A DNA stretch of 64,000 bases, taken from assembly GCF_000711695.1 (NCBI RefSeq), contig NW_013547005.1:124001-188000 (forward strand). Reading direction: 5' to 3'. The stretch comes from Tilletiaria anomala UBC 951. Lineage: Eukaryota > Basidiomycota > Exobasidiomycetes > Georgefischeriales > Tilletiariaceae. A program made the translations under genes and the position numbers. The notes beneath the pieces were generated by a model. The model did not search any database. It had not been told where the DNA came from and saw only the letters and a program-made list of their open reading frames with translations. Each line of letters starts with the position of its first letter. The first letter of the stretch is position 1. This document shows, piece by piece, positions 45,301-56,202 of the stretch.

Positions 45301-46158
45301 GCATACGCAACGCCCATGCTACATGATATCGTCTCCGCTCTCAGCGCATGGCAAGAGCATCTGCACCAAGCAGCGCGGGTCCTTTACGCCGACCTGGAGA
45401 TCTTCACGGGTCAACTGGCATCTGTCTATCGTGCGCAAGCAGAGGCTGCTGCCACGTTTGCGCACAATGTCAGAAAGCTATGTGACCAATGGTGGACAGA
45501 CTACAAGGCGAGTGAGGCAGAGCGCGAGGCGTGGCTGGCGGATATCGCTGTAAGCCTAAGCCAGAACTTAGATACCGCGCTGGAGGCTGCTTCCGACGGC
45601 ACGAAAATCGTCCAAGCCGCGGCGAAGAAGCTGGCGGAGGAGGGCAAAGTCAAATGGAAGGAAAGCGAGAGCCAACGCGAGTACGCCAAGGAGCAGGCCC
45701 TCGAACATCTCGCCAAGCTGCAGGAAGCCGGCGATGCTCTTGGAAAGGAGGCCTCCAGGGCCGCCGTGCAGGGCGCGAAGCGCGCCAAGGGATGGTCCGA
45801 AGCCTTCGCCATGCGCGCCAAGGAACGGTGGGCCGAATCGCTGTTCGAGGCGTCGGAAGCAGCCGCAAGAGCAAAAGAGCGGATGCAGCCGCTCGTCGCT
45901 GACGCGTCTGTCGGCGCTCGCGCGGTGCTGCTAGAGTTGAAGCAGGCTACGTACACGACTTTCACATCGTCCTCGCAGGAGCAGCAGCGGTCGAAGCGAA
46001 TGTTGCCCAACATAGCTTCGTTCAAAGCGCACCTCCGTTCACGACGCATTTCGAAGGGGGCGATGCCGCGCAATCTGTTTGAGAGCCCCAGCAAGAAGAA
46101 AGCCGAGAAGCAGCGAAAGGCCAAAAGCAAATCCCGGGGCCTCAAGTCCTGGCGTTGA
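42370..46158 (+). CDS. large membrane/coiled-coil protein, function unknown
   Basis: Two exons (42370-45202, 45287-46158; intron 84 nt) give 1234 residues. The N-terminal 700 residues are Ser/Ala/Pro-rich and mostly disordered, with homopolymer runs (Ser near 255, Asp near 330, Asp/Gly near 615). A short structured-looking segment near 370-450 contains IRLPLRVSVLVLVEQGTDQA. One hydrophobic segment, LGALLLLSYSLALLMSSGPL, lies at about 738-757 and is probably a membrane anchor. The C-terminal part is helical and charged (LLAYATPMLHDIVSALSAWQ onward, KEASRAAVQGAKRAKGW) and ends in a Lys/Arg-rich tail. The intron is supported because it joins SDT-R to PDLLAYAT in frame; the second frame lacks its own ATG at that point. 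I do not recognise the family. Confidence 0.75.
44211..44265. repeat. GAT/GGT trinucleotide tract coding for Asp/Gly
   Basis: An almost pure GAT and GGT codon tract inside the large unknown gene gives a run of Asp and Gly (DDDDGGGDDGDGDGDGGD). On the other strand it reads as a His/Thr tract. It is typical of slippage in a disordered acidic linker. Confidence 0.85.
45228..45240. repeat. (AT)n microsatellite in an intron
   Basis: About six AT dinucleotides within the 84-nt intron 45203-45286 of the large unknown gene. Short and probably neutral. Confidence 0.8.
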
Positions 46159-47621
46159 TGACTGATTTGATTGATCGATGATACCATTCTGCATTTGTTC
46201 GCTCGTTCGTCGGGTTCGCTTGATTGTACCACCACCCGCCATCACCGTTCATGTCGGTCCTGTTCTGAGCCAATGTGGTTGTGTCTTTGTCCATGTTGTG
46301 TGGTCTTATCGCCTTTGTCCAAATGTAGATATAGCTCTTCCAATTGTGTATTTTTAGAGCAGCGTTTAACTTCGGTTGCCCATTCGATCCAACCGATGTC
46401 CTCTTTTACCCAGCTTCGGCCGCCAGATCATTGGACTCGGACTCTCGACCAAGGCTATAAACACAAAATGCAAAAGCTGCGAGTGCAGAACTGGTTGTGA
46501 CGGTGCAAATGCCCTCCGAAAAGAAAACCCCAGATGCGCCCTTCCGTTTCTTGGAAATGACCCCATCGTTGGTGGCCAAACCTTGTTAGGTTTCTGAGCC
46601 ATTGATCCTAGTAGCATATTTTCTCATTTCCTTTCGAGACTCATGTTGCCTTGCCGGACTGAGCCCGCAGTTGAAGCTTCAAACGTCAGCTCCGCATGGG
46701 ACGATGAGACAAACAAAGAAGCCTTGGTTTCACGCATCCTTCACATGATGAAATGTTGATTACACGATCGGGCGTTTCTGAAACCCAACCGATCATTTGG
46801 CGCTTCTGGCATGCGGGCGGACAATGATACTCCCCTATCAGCGTTTCCGACCTTGCGATCGAGCATGGTCGGATGTGGCGAACCATACCCGCCAACCTAT
46901 TCATCGTTAACCCGCGAAGAGCAACTGCGCTTGGAGATGAAGTTGGCTTGTTCGCACCGACTGGAACCTCTCAAATCATCCGATGCTTTAAAGGGAATTT
47001 CGCCAGCCATCATTTTTACCCACCCTCTTCCAAGCTATAGCAGGATGTGCAACATCTATGACAGGCTCACTGCAAACATGCATTGTCACGGAAGGTGTCA
47101 ATATTGCACTTGCCGTAGCCATGCTGTGATCTGCCGATCCCCAACCACCTCAGGCGAAACAGTTTGCACTTTCCATTTGCTTGCATGCCTACGAACGTTG
47201 AGCGTTCAGTAGACTCTTGATAAGGGAGATGCACGGCAGATGCAATCGTTGGGTTTAAAAGGTCCCCAATTTAGACGACGCAACGAAAAACTCCCCAAAT
47301 TAAGGTGTTAGGGTACTGGGGCGCCACAGCAAGGGGACGTGTTGGGCTCAAGTTGTAAATACCTTTTTAGTCAAACGGTCAAGCCTCATTTTTGTTTCCG
47401 GTAGCTTTGCAACGGTATACCCCGTAACAATGTTGAAAACCCCATGTTTTAGATTAGAGGCCCCCGAAAGTCTAATTGAGGGGTAGCTAGTGCATACTCG
47501 TTCGTGATGAGGATTGACACATCTCGATCATCAGGGCATCCACCATTGAGGCTCTACCGGCTACCTCAGCAACGCTGCAAGGCCGTCCATCAGTCGCCCA
47601 ATCGCTCGTGATCTCTGCGGG
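46159..47621. other. intergenic stretch of 1.46 kb, no gene assigned
   Basis: Less GC-rich than its surroundings. No frame longer than about 130 residues and none with recognisable content. At 47440-47490 there are CCCC-flanked T/A words in both orientations, including an ATTAGA/TCTAAT inverted pair around a 12-base loop, which may be chance. The right end should contain the promoter of the amine-oxidase-like gene. Confidence 0.4.
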
Positions 47622-49709
47622 ATGCGCATCGCGGTCGTCGGATCAGGCGTCTCCGGCCTGAGCACAACGTGGCTGCTGAACGAGTACTCGGACCACGAGG
47701 TGCATCTGTTCGAGGCGGATGACCGTGTAGGCGGACACACCAACACGGTCCACTTTGACCCGCCGCAGCATGCATCTTCGCCCTTGTCTCTGACGAAGGT
47801 ACCAGATCATCCCCAGGATGCTGCCACTTCGGGCACCCCTTCGAGCCAGGCAAAGCCGAACCTCCAGTCTACGCCGGTCGACACTGGATTCATCGTCTTC
47901 AATGAGGTGACCTACCCCAACTTCCTCCGCTTCTTGCGGTTGCAAGGCGTGGACATCCTCGACTCAGACATGAGCTTCTCTGTCTCCCGCTCGTCTGTGC
48001 CACGGCTGCCGCGCTCCTTCCCGCCCATCCCATCCTTCGGCTCTTCCTTGCCCACGATAACAAATGCCGGTCAGGCGGTGTGGGCGAATCGCAATAACCA
48101 ACGGGGTGCTAGCGACGGTGACGACGACGAAGATGCTCTTTTGCCCGAGCGCGGCGCATTCGAGTGGGCCGGCGGGTCTCCTTCGGCGCTGTTCTGCCAA
48201 TTCACGAGCCTCTTCGACCCATCGCATTGGCGCATGGTCTGGGAGATTATCCGCTTCAACCATGAGGCCCTCGTCACCTTGCGTCTTGACTCGAACAAGA
48301 AACGACAAAAAGGGCAGACCGAGAGGGAAGAGAGCATTTGCGAGTGGTTGGACGCTAGGGGATACAGCGATAGCTTTAGGAAGAACTATCTCATCGTAAG
48401 CAATATTTGTGGACATTTTCCTTTCGGTCCCGGCTGTCTGAACTCCAGTTCGCCCCGTCATCCAGCCCATGACCGCCTGCATCTGGTCCACACCACCCGG
48501 AACGGCTCTGCAGATGTTCCCAGCGGTGACTCTTCTGCGCTTCATGCACAACCACCATCTCCTGCAGATCCTGAACCGTCCACAATGGCTCACCATCCGT
48601 GGAGGCTCGAGCGAGTACATCCAGCGCATTCTGTCCAAACTGCCGCCAGGCAGGCTGCACACGGGCCAATCTGGCGCAGTGCAGCCCGGGAGCGCAAAGA
48701 AGTTCATGGATGGAAATACGAGGGAGTGGACATTCGTCACTGCCGACGGTCAGGAGCATCGATTCGACAAGATCGTTTTCGCGACTCATGCGGACATCAG
48801 CTTGGGAATTTTAGATGCAGCGCTGGACGGTGGCGAGCCGCTGCGTACAGCCTTGGAGCAGTTCAAGTTCAGTAAAAACAAGACCGTGCTGCACAGCGAT
48901 GAACGGGTGAACTTGCGATTGATTCACTTCCTCCCCAAGATTCGAGCTTGCGCTTACGAGACCTTTATCTTCCGCCTTTGCTTTAGCTCATGCCTGTGCG
49001 GCGCGCAGCCTGGTCAGCATGGAACTTTCTCGCCGAAGAGCAGGATGGCGGCGTTGATTTGGACCGCGTGACGCTAACATACTGGATGAACCTGCTGCAA
49101 TCGCTGCCGAGCGAGAAGCATGGACCTGTACTTGTCACGCTCAACCCACCACCCGGCCCTTCGTACCCGGCGAAGCACCTGATCGTCAGGGAGCAAGCGT
49201 ATGAGCACCCCATCTACACGTCTGACTCGGTGCACTTCCAAGCAGAGGTGGAGAAGCTACAAGGCAGCATGGGACTCTACTTTGCTGGCGCATGGCTTAA
49301 GTACGGCTTCCACGAGGACGGCTTCTCATCCGGTATGCGCGCAGCCATCGCACTGGGCGCCAAGGCGCCCTTTGAGCCGATACCCGCCGAGCGGCCTGTG
49401 CCGCACCTGCTGCTCGCCACGGCGCTTGTCGCACTTGCCGAGCGCGCGCGCAGCATCGCGACTGCCCTCTTTGCGTCGCCTGTCGTTTTCGGGCTGATCG
49501 TCGCGAATGTGCTGATCGAGCTGGCGGTAAATATTGCCTTTGCTTTCACCACGAGCGCCGATTCGAGGCAGAGCAGAAAATGCCAGATCAGGAACACTCT
49601 TAGGGAGATCAGAATCAGGTGGGAAGGGTCGCTCGGCCACGTCCCGAACGGCGACAAGCCGCCCTTATGGCATCCCGAGCGGGCCATCAACGGAAAGGGT
49701 TCCCATTAA
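47622..49709 (+). CDS. FAD-dependent amine-oxidase-like oxidoreductase (COG2907 type)
   Basis: Three exons (47622-48395, 48466-48906, 48987-49709; introns 70 and 80 nt) give 645 residues. The N-terminus is a dinucleotide-binding fold: IAVVGSGVSGLSTTWLLNE and, after the second strand, FEADDRVGGHTNTV. Later motifs are VDTGFIVFNEVTYPNFLRFL, PMTACIWSTPPG, FMHNHHLLQI, GGSSEYIQRI, LHSDERLMPVRRAAWSAWNF and the C-terminal FAD-contacting GLYFAGAWLKYGFHEDGFSS. This is the pattern of predicted NAD/FAD-binding amine-oxidase-like proteins often found beside fatty-acid cyclopropanation genes in bacteria; the fungal substrate is unknown. The C-terminus adds a membrane segment (VVFGLIVANVLIELAVNIAF) and a basic tail. 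ERG9 follows on the same strand after 1.15 kb, which may be coincidence. Confidence 0.88.
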
Positions 49710-50860
49710 TGGCGGCACATGGGCACCTTGGCAGACAAGACTATTCTAAAGCCGTCAAGACAGCAAAAGAGGCATATTGCAATGGGCCGTGGAACATCAG
49801 GGAGAGAATGCTATGTTACGGTTTCAGAAGCCGCGCGATTAAACGATCAAGCAGTACGAGTGTTGTAGATCAGTTGCAAAACCTTTGTTCTGAAATCCTC
49901 GATGGCTTGTGGATCAATGGACATGGGCAGAGACACCTCTTCCGGCTGAAAGTCGACGTCGAGAGGCGTGCTTACGACAGGTGGGCTTTGCTGCGCTGCT
50001 GCAGTGTGCCGGTTGCTTGATAGCTGTGATGATGTAGACGGCGTTGACTCGCAGTGTCGCTTGTCCCTTGATGGATCGGGAAAATGTCAGGGTAGACCGA
50101 CGGCTTCTGTTGCCATTCCTCTTACTGTTGGAACTTGTGCGCGTCCGACCGCGAGCAAAAGGCGATGGACTCAGCGCGAGGCGAAGGAAAAGGGTTCGAT
50201 ACTAATGGCACTGCTTGACTTGCTTCACTACCTTTGGCGGTACTGTTGGCTCATTGCAACCGTCACTGTAACGCGTGTAGCCCAAAGCTCGAGAGCAGGC
50301 ACGTTCTCAGCGCCAAGGCAGCGATGATCTGAGCTTAGTCATAGGTTAGTTCACCGCAAAGCCATGGTGAACGTCAAGTCGAAAATGGTCTTGACGTGCG
50401 AAGGCAGTGTGTAATGTAGTAACCCTCGGCTAATCGCCTCGCTGGAGAATCGCTCTGTCAGGTGCTCTCGGTACCAACAGACCAGCTGCGTTCTCTTCTG
50501 GACCAGCACATGCAATTGGCTTGTGATCCATGGACGATCATGGACCTCTTCCAAAAGAAGATGATCTTGAAACTTGAAGGAGAACGTCGGCAATCTGAGC
50601 GTAGAGTTCAGACTGCTCCAGTGCTGCACCCGAAGGTGTGCGATATGTGGAGCTTGCAACCAACCTTCGAATCTGAATCAATCTATAGAATCCTCCTCGT
50701 CGTCCCTCAACAGGGTTTGTACGGTAGAAGCCAAAGGTCGATCCCGTCCAGAAGCAGATTTCTCGGCCAAACACAGCTGCACTAAAGGGAGCAGATAAGT
50801 ACAGTTCCAACCCTGCCTCCGAAGTTATTCCTGAACAGCGGCATATCCAGCGCTGGCACC
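49710..50860. other. intergenic stretch upstream of ERG9, no gene assigned
   Basis: About 1.15 kb between two plus-strand genes. Open frames here are about 100 residues or shorter and show no domain. The right part should hold the ERG9 promoter. I could not identify a sterol-response element with confidence. Confidence 0.4.
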
Positions 50861-52854
50861 ATGGGCGTCTTCGACCTAGTCCTCCTCGCCCTTACCCGTC
50901 CGGGCGAGTTCCGGTCGCTCGTACATTACAAGATCTGGCGCGACCCGCTCAATGACATTAAGCTCAACCCGAAAGAGTCGGGATGGGATCGCCAGCAGAT
51001 GCGCGAATGCTGGAAGTTCTTAGACTTGACCAGCCGTAGTTTCGCTGCGGTCATCAAGGAGCTCAAAGGGGAGCTCAGCAGAGTTGTGGGTGATCATTCC
51101 ATTCCACCTTCTCTCCCTGACCCTCCTACAATTTGATTGCCTTTTGTTTATTTCTTGAATGTACTCGCAGATTTGCCTCTACTACCTCATTCTCCGAGCG
51201 CTCGACACGATTGAGGATGACATGACCATCCCGGCGGACAAGAAGATCCCCTTGCTCACATCCTTTTACAAAAAGCTTGAGGTGCCGGGATGGAATTTTA
51301 CAGAGAGCGGTCCCAACGAGAAGGACAGACAGCTGCTTGTCGAGTTTGACAAGGTCATTGCCGAATTTCAGCTGTTGGACGAAAAGTGAGTGCTCACTTA
51401 AAAGCCTCGGTGCACCTTCCCGGACGACTGACCAACTTACATCGCCCACAGCTATCGCATTGTCATCTCCGACATGACGGCCAAGATGGGCGCAGGGATG
51501 GCATCATACATTGAAGCCTCCTCTTCAAGCGACAACTCTCTTTGCGTTGTGCGCTGGCAGGACTACGATCTGTACTGTCACTTTGTCGCAGGCCTCGTTG
51601 GCGAGGGCCTTTCGCGCCTGTTTAGCGCATCAGGGATGGAGCGCCCTTGGCTCGGAGAGCAGCTGATCCTATCCAACCACATGGGACTGTTCCTGCAAAA
51701 GACCAACATCATCCGAGATTACGCAGAGGACTGCGAGCAAGGCCGCTTCTTCTGGCCCAAAGAATGCTGGGCTGCGCCCGAATGTGGGTTCGCGTCGCAG
51801 GCGGCTGTAGCGGACGGGATTGAGGAGACATCGCCAGGGTCCAACGTCTACAGGGCCAAGGCAGGCGAGCTGGGGCAACGAAGCATGAATGTATTGAGCG
51901 CCATGCTGCTCGACGCGCTTTCGCACGCGACCCAGTCGCTTGACTACCTCGCCGTCCTGCGCGAGCAGTCAGTGTTCAACTTCTGCGCCATCCCGCAAGT
52001 CATGGCTATCGCGACGCTCGAGCTGATGTTCGCCAACCCGAACGTTCTGAAGAAGAACGTCAAGATCCGCAAAAGCCAGGCGGTGCAGCTCATTCTGCGG
52101 GCAACAAACCCGCGCGATGTGGCTTGGACCTTCCGGCGCTATGCGCGGAGCATGCATGCGCGCCTCTCGCCCGACGACCCGTACTTTGTGCGCTGGAGTG
52201 TCGAGCTCAGCCGCATCGAAGTGTGGTGCGAGACACTCTACCCTTCCTACGTCAGCGCGCCTGGCGGTGCCGACTCGTCCTCCACTGCGCCGGCGCCGAA
52301 TGCGAATGATGCACGCACCAACGCCATGCGCCTTTTCGGGCAGCTGCAGAAGCAGCGTGCAGTCTCTCAGGCGCGTGCGCTTCGCGCGAGTGGCACGGGC
52401 AACGATGAAGCGAGTGACCGGCAGCTTTCAATGTTTGCACGTGCCGCTTTGAGCGCCGAGGAGCGCGAAAAGAGGGAGCAGAAGGATAAGGATGACCTCA
52501 TGCGGTTCTTCGTGCTCATGATGGCTGGCATGACCGTAGTGATTGCCATCATTGCTATTGTTGTCTTTGAGATTGCGGTGAGTCTCCTGCATAGGGCGCA
52601 ATTTTCGCTCGAACCTCAATCCGGCCCGATAGCACAGAGATCATACTGATGCCTCCCTGCATATTCTCCTCCGATCCCGCTACATCCAGTGGTACTGGCA
52701 ATCGAGCGAGCAAGACCCGCTCTCTCTTTTACTTACAGCGCAGTACCACACTATCCGCGCCAAGGGCCTGCACGTCTTTGCGCACCTGGCCGAGTGGGGT
52801 AGCGAAATTTTTGGCGAAGGCGTTAGCAAGACGGCCAGCAAGGTGGAGCTGTGA
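50861..52854 (+). CDS. ERG9: squalene synthase (farnesyl-diphosphate farnesyltransferase)
   Basis: This enzyme joins two farnesyl diphosphates to squalene, the first committed sterol step, at the ER membrane. Exons: 50861-51085, 51171-51385, 51452-52577 and a last exon ending at 52854. Both catalytic aspartate motifs are present, D87TIED (RALDTIEDDM) and D236YAED (NIIRDYAED), along with FLDLTSRSF, MGLFLQKTNII and NFCAIPQVMA. A C-terminal membrane anchor, FFVLMMAGMTVVIAIIAIVV, ends exon 3. The last intron starts at 52578. The AG at 52689 gives 576 residues, and the AG at 52743, preceded by a strong pyrimidine tract, gives 558. Both keep frame into YHTIRAKGLHVFAHLAEW. Reading through the intron would instead end at 52649. 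A Ser/Ala/Pro-rich loop near 400 is longer than usual. Confidence 0.95.
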
Positions 52855-53060
52855 ATGCACGGGCAAAAAGGAGTGGGGGTGCGCTCATGCCTTTGGCCCG
52901 TTCGAGCATTGAGTCGCGGCAGTGAGAAGGTTCAGATGCGTAGGAATAATCTAGTCATGTACTGTGTAGGCTTTACATTTCTTCAAAAGGGGCGGTCCGC
53001 TCTTAAACTCTTCTCATCGTGAAACTGGAATGCCCGGCATGCATGGCTTCTTCACTACAT

Positions 53061-55719
53061 TCAGGCATCGTTCTTCAGCTTGGGTCGCTTTGCCTGCCGC
53101 TCCTCCTGCTCAGTGGCGCCAGCTGTGGCCCCTTCTCCGCCAGCTCCATCACCATCACCGGCACGCTTGAGCTTCTGCCTCTCCTTCTTCCCTGCTCGCT
53201 TCGTCTTTCCTTGCTCCTGCCCGTCGCCGCTCTTCCCTGCATGTTGCTGCGCACGGTGCTCTGAGCCTTGGCCGTGTGTATGCCTCCCGTGTGCAGAGCC
53301 AGACGGCCCGAGGCCGGTATTGAAGTCTTTTCTAAATTCCCTCAACCTGCGCCCCAAGTCGGCCGGTCGCTTGCTTCCGCGCCTGTACGGCTGGATTTGC
53401 TTGATTCCTACGACATTGTTGAGCTGATTGTCGTCCGCAAGTAGAATCTCTACAGGCGAAAGACCATAATTGGATTTGGGAACTTGGACATACTTGAACC
53501 GCGTGGGAAGGTCACCAATCTACAAGCAGAAATATCGAACGGGAGTCAGAGTTACTGCGCCTCCAGTTGTAGTTCGGATTAAAGCTACTCACCATGTCCT
53601 CATAGTCCATGCTGTAATACTCGTCCAGCATCTCGGAAACTTTTTTCTTTCGCTCTGCAGGCGGCAATTTGCGCAATGCCTGCCTCTCATCCTCTTGCTG
53701 CTTTGCAGCATTCTCAGCATCCATCTCAGCTTCATCGATCACCCCACTGTCAGCTTGATCACCCGACTGTTGCTGCCGCTTTTTCTCCTTTTTCTTTAGC
53801 TTTTTGCGTTCCTTCTTAGACAGTTTCGAAGTGTCAGGGGCTTGCTCGCCACCGTTTTTTCCTTCGAGGAAATCCGCATCCATCTCTATGCGCCCGTCCT
53901 CATCATCGGCGCCCCAGACTGCGCCTACAGCCTGCTCCGAATCGTATGGCCCTTCCTCTTCTCCGTCGATATCCCCGATGTCAATATCGTCGTTCCAGAT
54001 CGGCTTGCCATCTGAATTGAACTGCATATCTTCCTCGGCGTAGTAATCGTCGTTGAATGCTGCCTCCATTGCGCGATCATGTGCTGAAGGGTCAAACTCA
54101 GCCTCAAGGTCAAGGTCCTCAAAGCCAACAGCTGGAAAACAGTGTTGGAGCTTACATCAGCGCCCCAAGATAGAAAGCCAGTTTCCATGCGATAAAAGCC
54201 AGGCGCTCACCATCGCTGCCAGTAGCCTCCTTTAGCTTCTTGAGCTTCTCCATGATCTCGCGGGTCTTCCTCTCCTTCGCCTTTTCAAGCATCTTCATCT
54301 TCTCTGCCTTCTCCGTATCCTTCCTCTTACGACGCTCCTCGCGCTTTTCCTTCCGCTTCTCGCGCTTCTCATCGCGGCGAACGCTCCCCACTGCAGCGGC
54401 GTCACGCGAGAAGGTCGGGATGGTCCCTGATGCGGCGCCAGATTCGAGCGCCTCGTAGCGGAAATTGTAGGCCGTCTCGAAGGCAGACGCGCGCGAATCG
54501 AAGGACGCTTCTGATTCGAGGTCTGCTGCTTCCGCGTCCCAGTCCCGCTCGTCGTGCGCTTGTGCTACTTCCGAATTCTTGTCGCCAGACTTGGATTTTC
54601 GCTTGCGCGCAGGGACAGAGGCGTCGTCGTTCTCGAGCCAGCCGCGATTGAGAATGTAGTTCATGAGAAATTCGTGATCTGCTTCTTCCTGTGCCTTTCC
54701 GTTCTTCCTCGCCTTTTCTTTCCCCTTCTCCCCCTCCTTCTTCTGCCCCGTCTCTTTGTTGGACCCTACAGCACTCTCGTCGCCATCGTTCCCTGCAAGG
54801 ATGATACCCTCCTTCGCCACCGCTTCAGCACGCTCACGGAGCACATCTCGCACAGCGTCCTCATCACCGCCAAGCGCCCGGAGTATATAGCTTCGGTATG
54901 AGGTCCCATCTTCATCGTCGTCACCAACACCGCCGCCTCGTTTTTGAAAGACGCCCCCACCATCGTCGTCGCCGCCTTCATCATCTTCTACATCTCCGTG
55001 AAAAGCGGCCAAGACTTCGCGCCTCAGATCCTCTTCTTCCTGCGCATATGTTCTCGGCGCACCGCTCGAATCGTAGTCAACATGGTGCCCTAGACGAGTA
55101 GGATTTGTGGTCGCCTCTGCAAGTGCACGCGCAGCGGCATCACCGGAAGCGTCGGAGGCGAGGGCTTCTTGGATCCGCGATCGCTGGTAGTCTTGCAGAG
55201 TTATTTTCTTGTTTGAGGAGGTTGGCTTGTGGGCCAGAGTTGTGGGTGCAGGTATGGAAGCCAACTTTGCTCGCTCGTCTAGCGTGCGAGCGAACGTCAC
55301 GACAGACGCAGCACCACATCAGCTTCATCTTGGCATGTATCTTATCAGGTCATGGATGGAGACGCACCATCAAAAATCTTCTTATCAGCATTATAGATAT
55401 CACCATCTTTTCGCCTGATCTTTGCTAGCGTCCTGAGGATCGCCGCATCGACATCCGCAGTGACTTGCTCGCCATCTTCATCCTCCGTCTCGTCCGTCTC
55501 TGATTCACTCTCAGTTGATGTATCCGACTCTGACGAGAGAGAGCGAGCTTGTTCAGATCCCATCTGCTGTCTGGCACGGTTGGAACCCGATCCTTTGGAA
55601 GTGGCAGCTGCGTGTTGAGGATGCCCAGAATACTTTCCGGAAGAGCTCTTTGAGGAGTTCTTCGTCTCCTTGTTCGAGTCGGACAGCATATTGAACGAGA
55701 CCTGGTGGTTCTTTAGCAT
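53061..55719 (-). CDS. KRI1: Kri1 ribosome-biogenesis factor (40S, SSU processome)
   Basis: Exons on the minus strand: 55719-55368, 55278-54211, 54131-53593, 53519-53061 (introns 89, 79, 73 nt), giving 805 residues. Kri1 is a nucleolar protein needed for 18S rRNA processing, a partner of Krr1. Conserved pieces: VDAAILRTLAKIRRKDGDIY near 100; the KKITLQDYQRSRI region; LMNYILNRGWLEND; long Lys/Glu stretches; FEDLDLEAEFDPSAHDRAM; FNDDYYAEEDMQ; and the Kri1 C-terminal domain IGDLPTRFKYVQVPKSNYGL, SPVEILLADD. The tail is basic (GKKERQKLKRAG). The start is uncertain: ATG 55719 or 55689. The usual Kri1 N-terminal segment (FAxRFEYNK-type) was not found, so a further 5' exon or a real loss is possible. 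Divergent from UTP20. Confidence 0.93.
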
Positions 55720-56202
55720 TTTAGTAGTTGCTCGGTACGACAAAGGCAATGAACATCTAGAGAGGTGGTTAAAGAGACTCCCCAACGCCTCGAAGATGTC
55801 AAGCCAGCATTCGTGCCAGACGTTCAAGGAGGACGTCGGCATCGAACCCTTTGGAAGATGCCTTTCACATGTAGGCCGGCGTTCTCGTTGTTTGCACAGC
55901 ACATACTTCATTGCTCACCTCGAGGTACACACAGTGCGACCACAAGTACAAACGCGGCACGCGGAATTCGGGACGCGGGCCAGTGTGTTGCCAGAAAATT
56001 TGTTGCACCGAAAGCATTCCATACATGCGATTTCGCGTGCGCTATCTGGCTTCTCTCACCGCACCGCAGAGCGAGCTCGCACATTTCTACCTTGAGCACA
56101 AATATACCATACCCCCTTGGCATATAGTATAGCTGCTTACGAGAGGTTGAACCTTGAAGAGGGCAAGGATTGGAAACAGTAGCGCTGGCCGCCGGGTTCA
56201 AC
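55720..56202. promoter_or_regulatory. shared divergent promoter of KRI1 and UTP20
   Basis: About 480 bp separates the start codons of two small-subunit ribosome-biogenesis genes transcribed away from each other. GAAAATTTG at 55994-56002 resembles the core of the yeast RRPE ribosome-biogenesis element, but a single 9-base match by eye is weak. The region also overlaps an uncredited upstream extension of the KRI1 frame. Confidence 0.5.

Noticed and set aside
47440-47490. Inverted ATTAGA/TCTAAT pair as a possible small RNA or transposon end
   Set aside because: The stem is only six pairs with no flanking duplication or coding remnant; chance is the simpler explanation.
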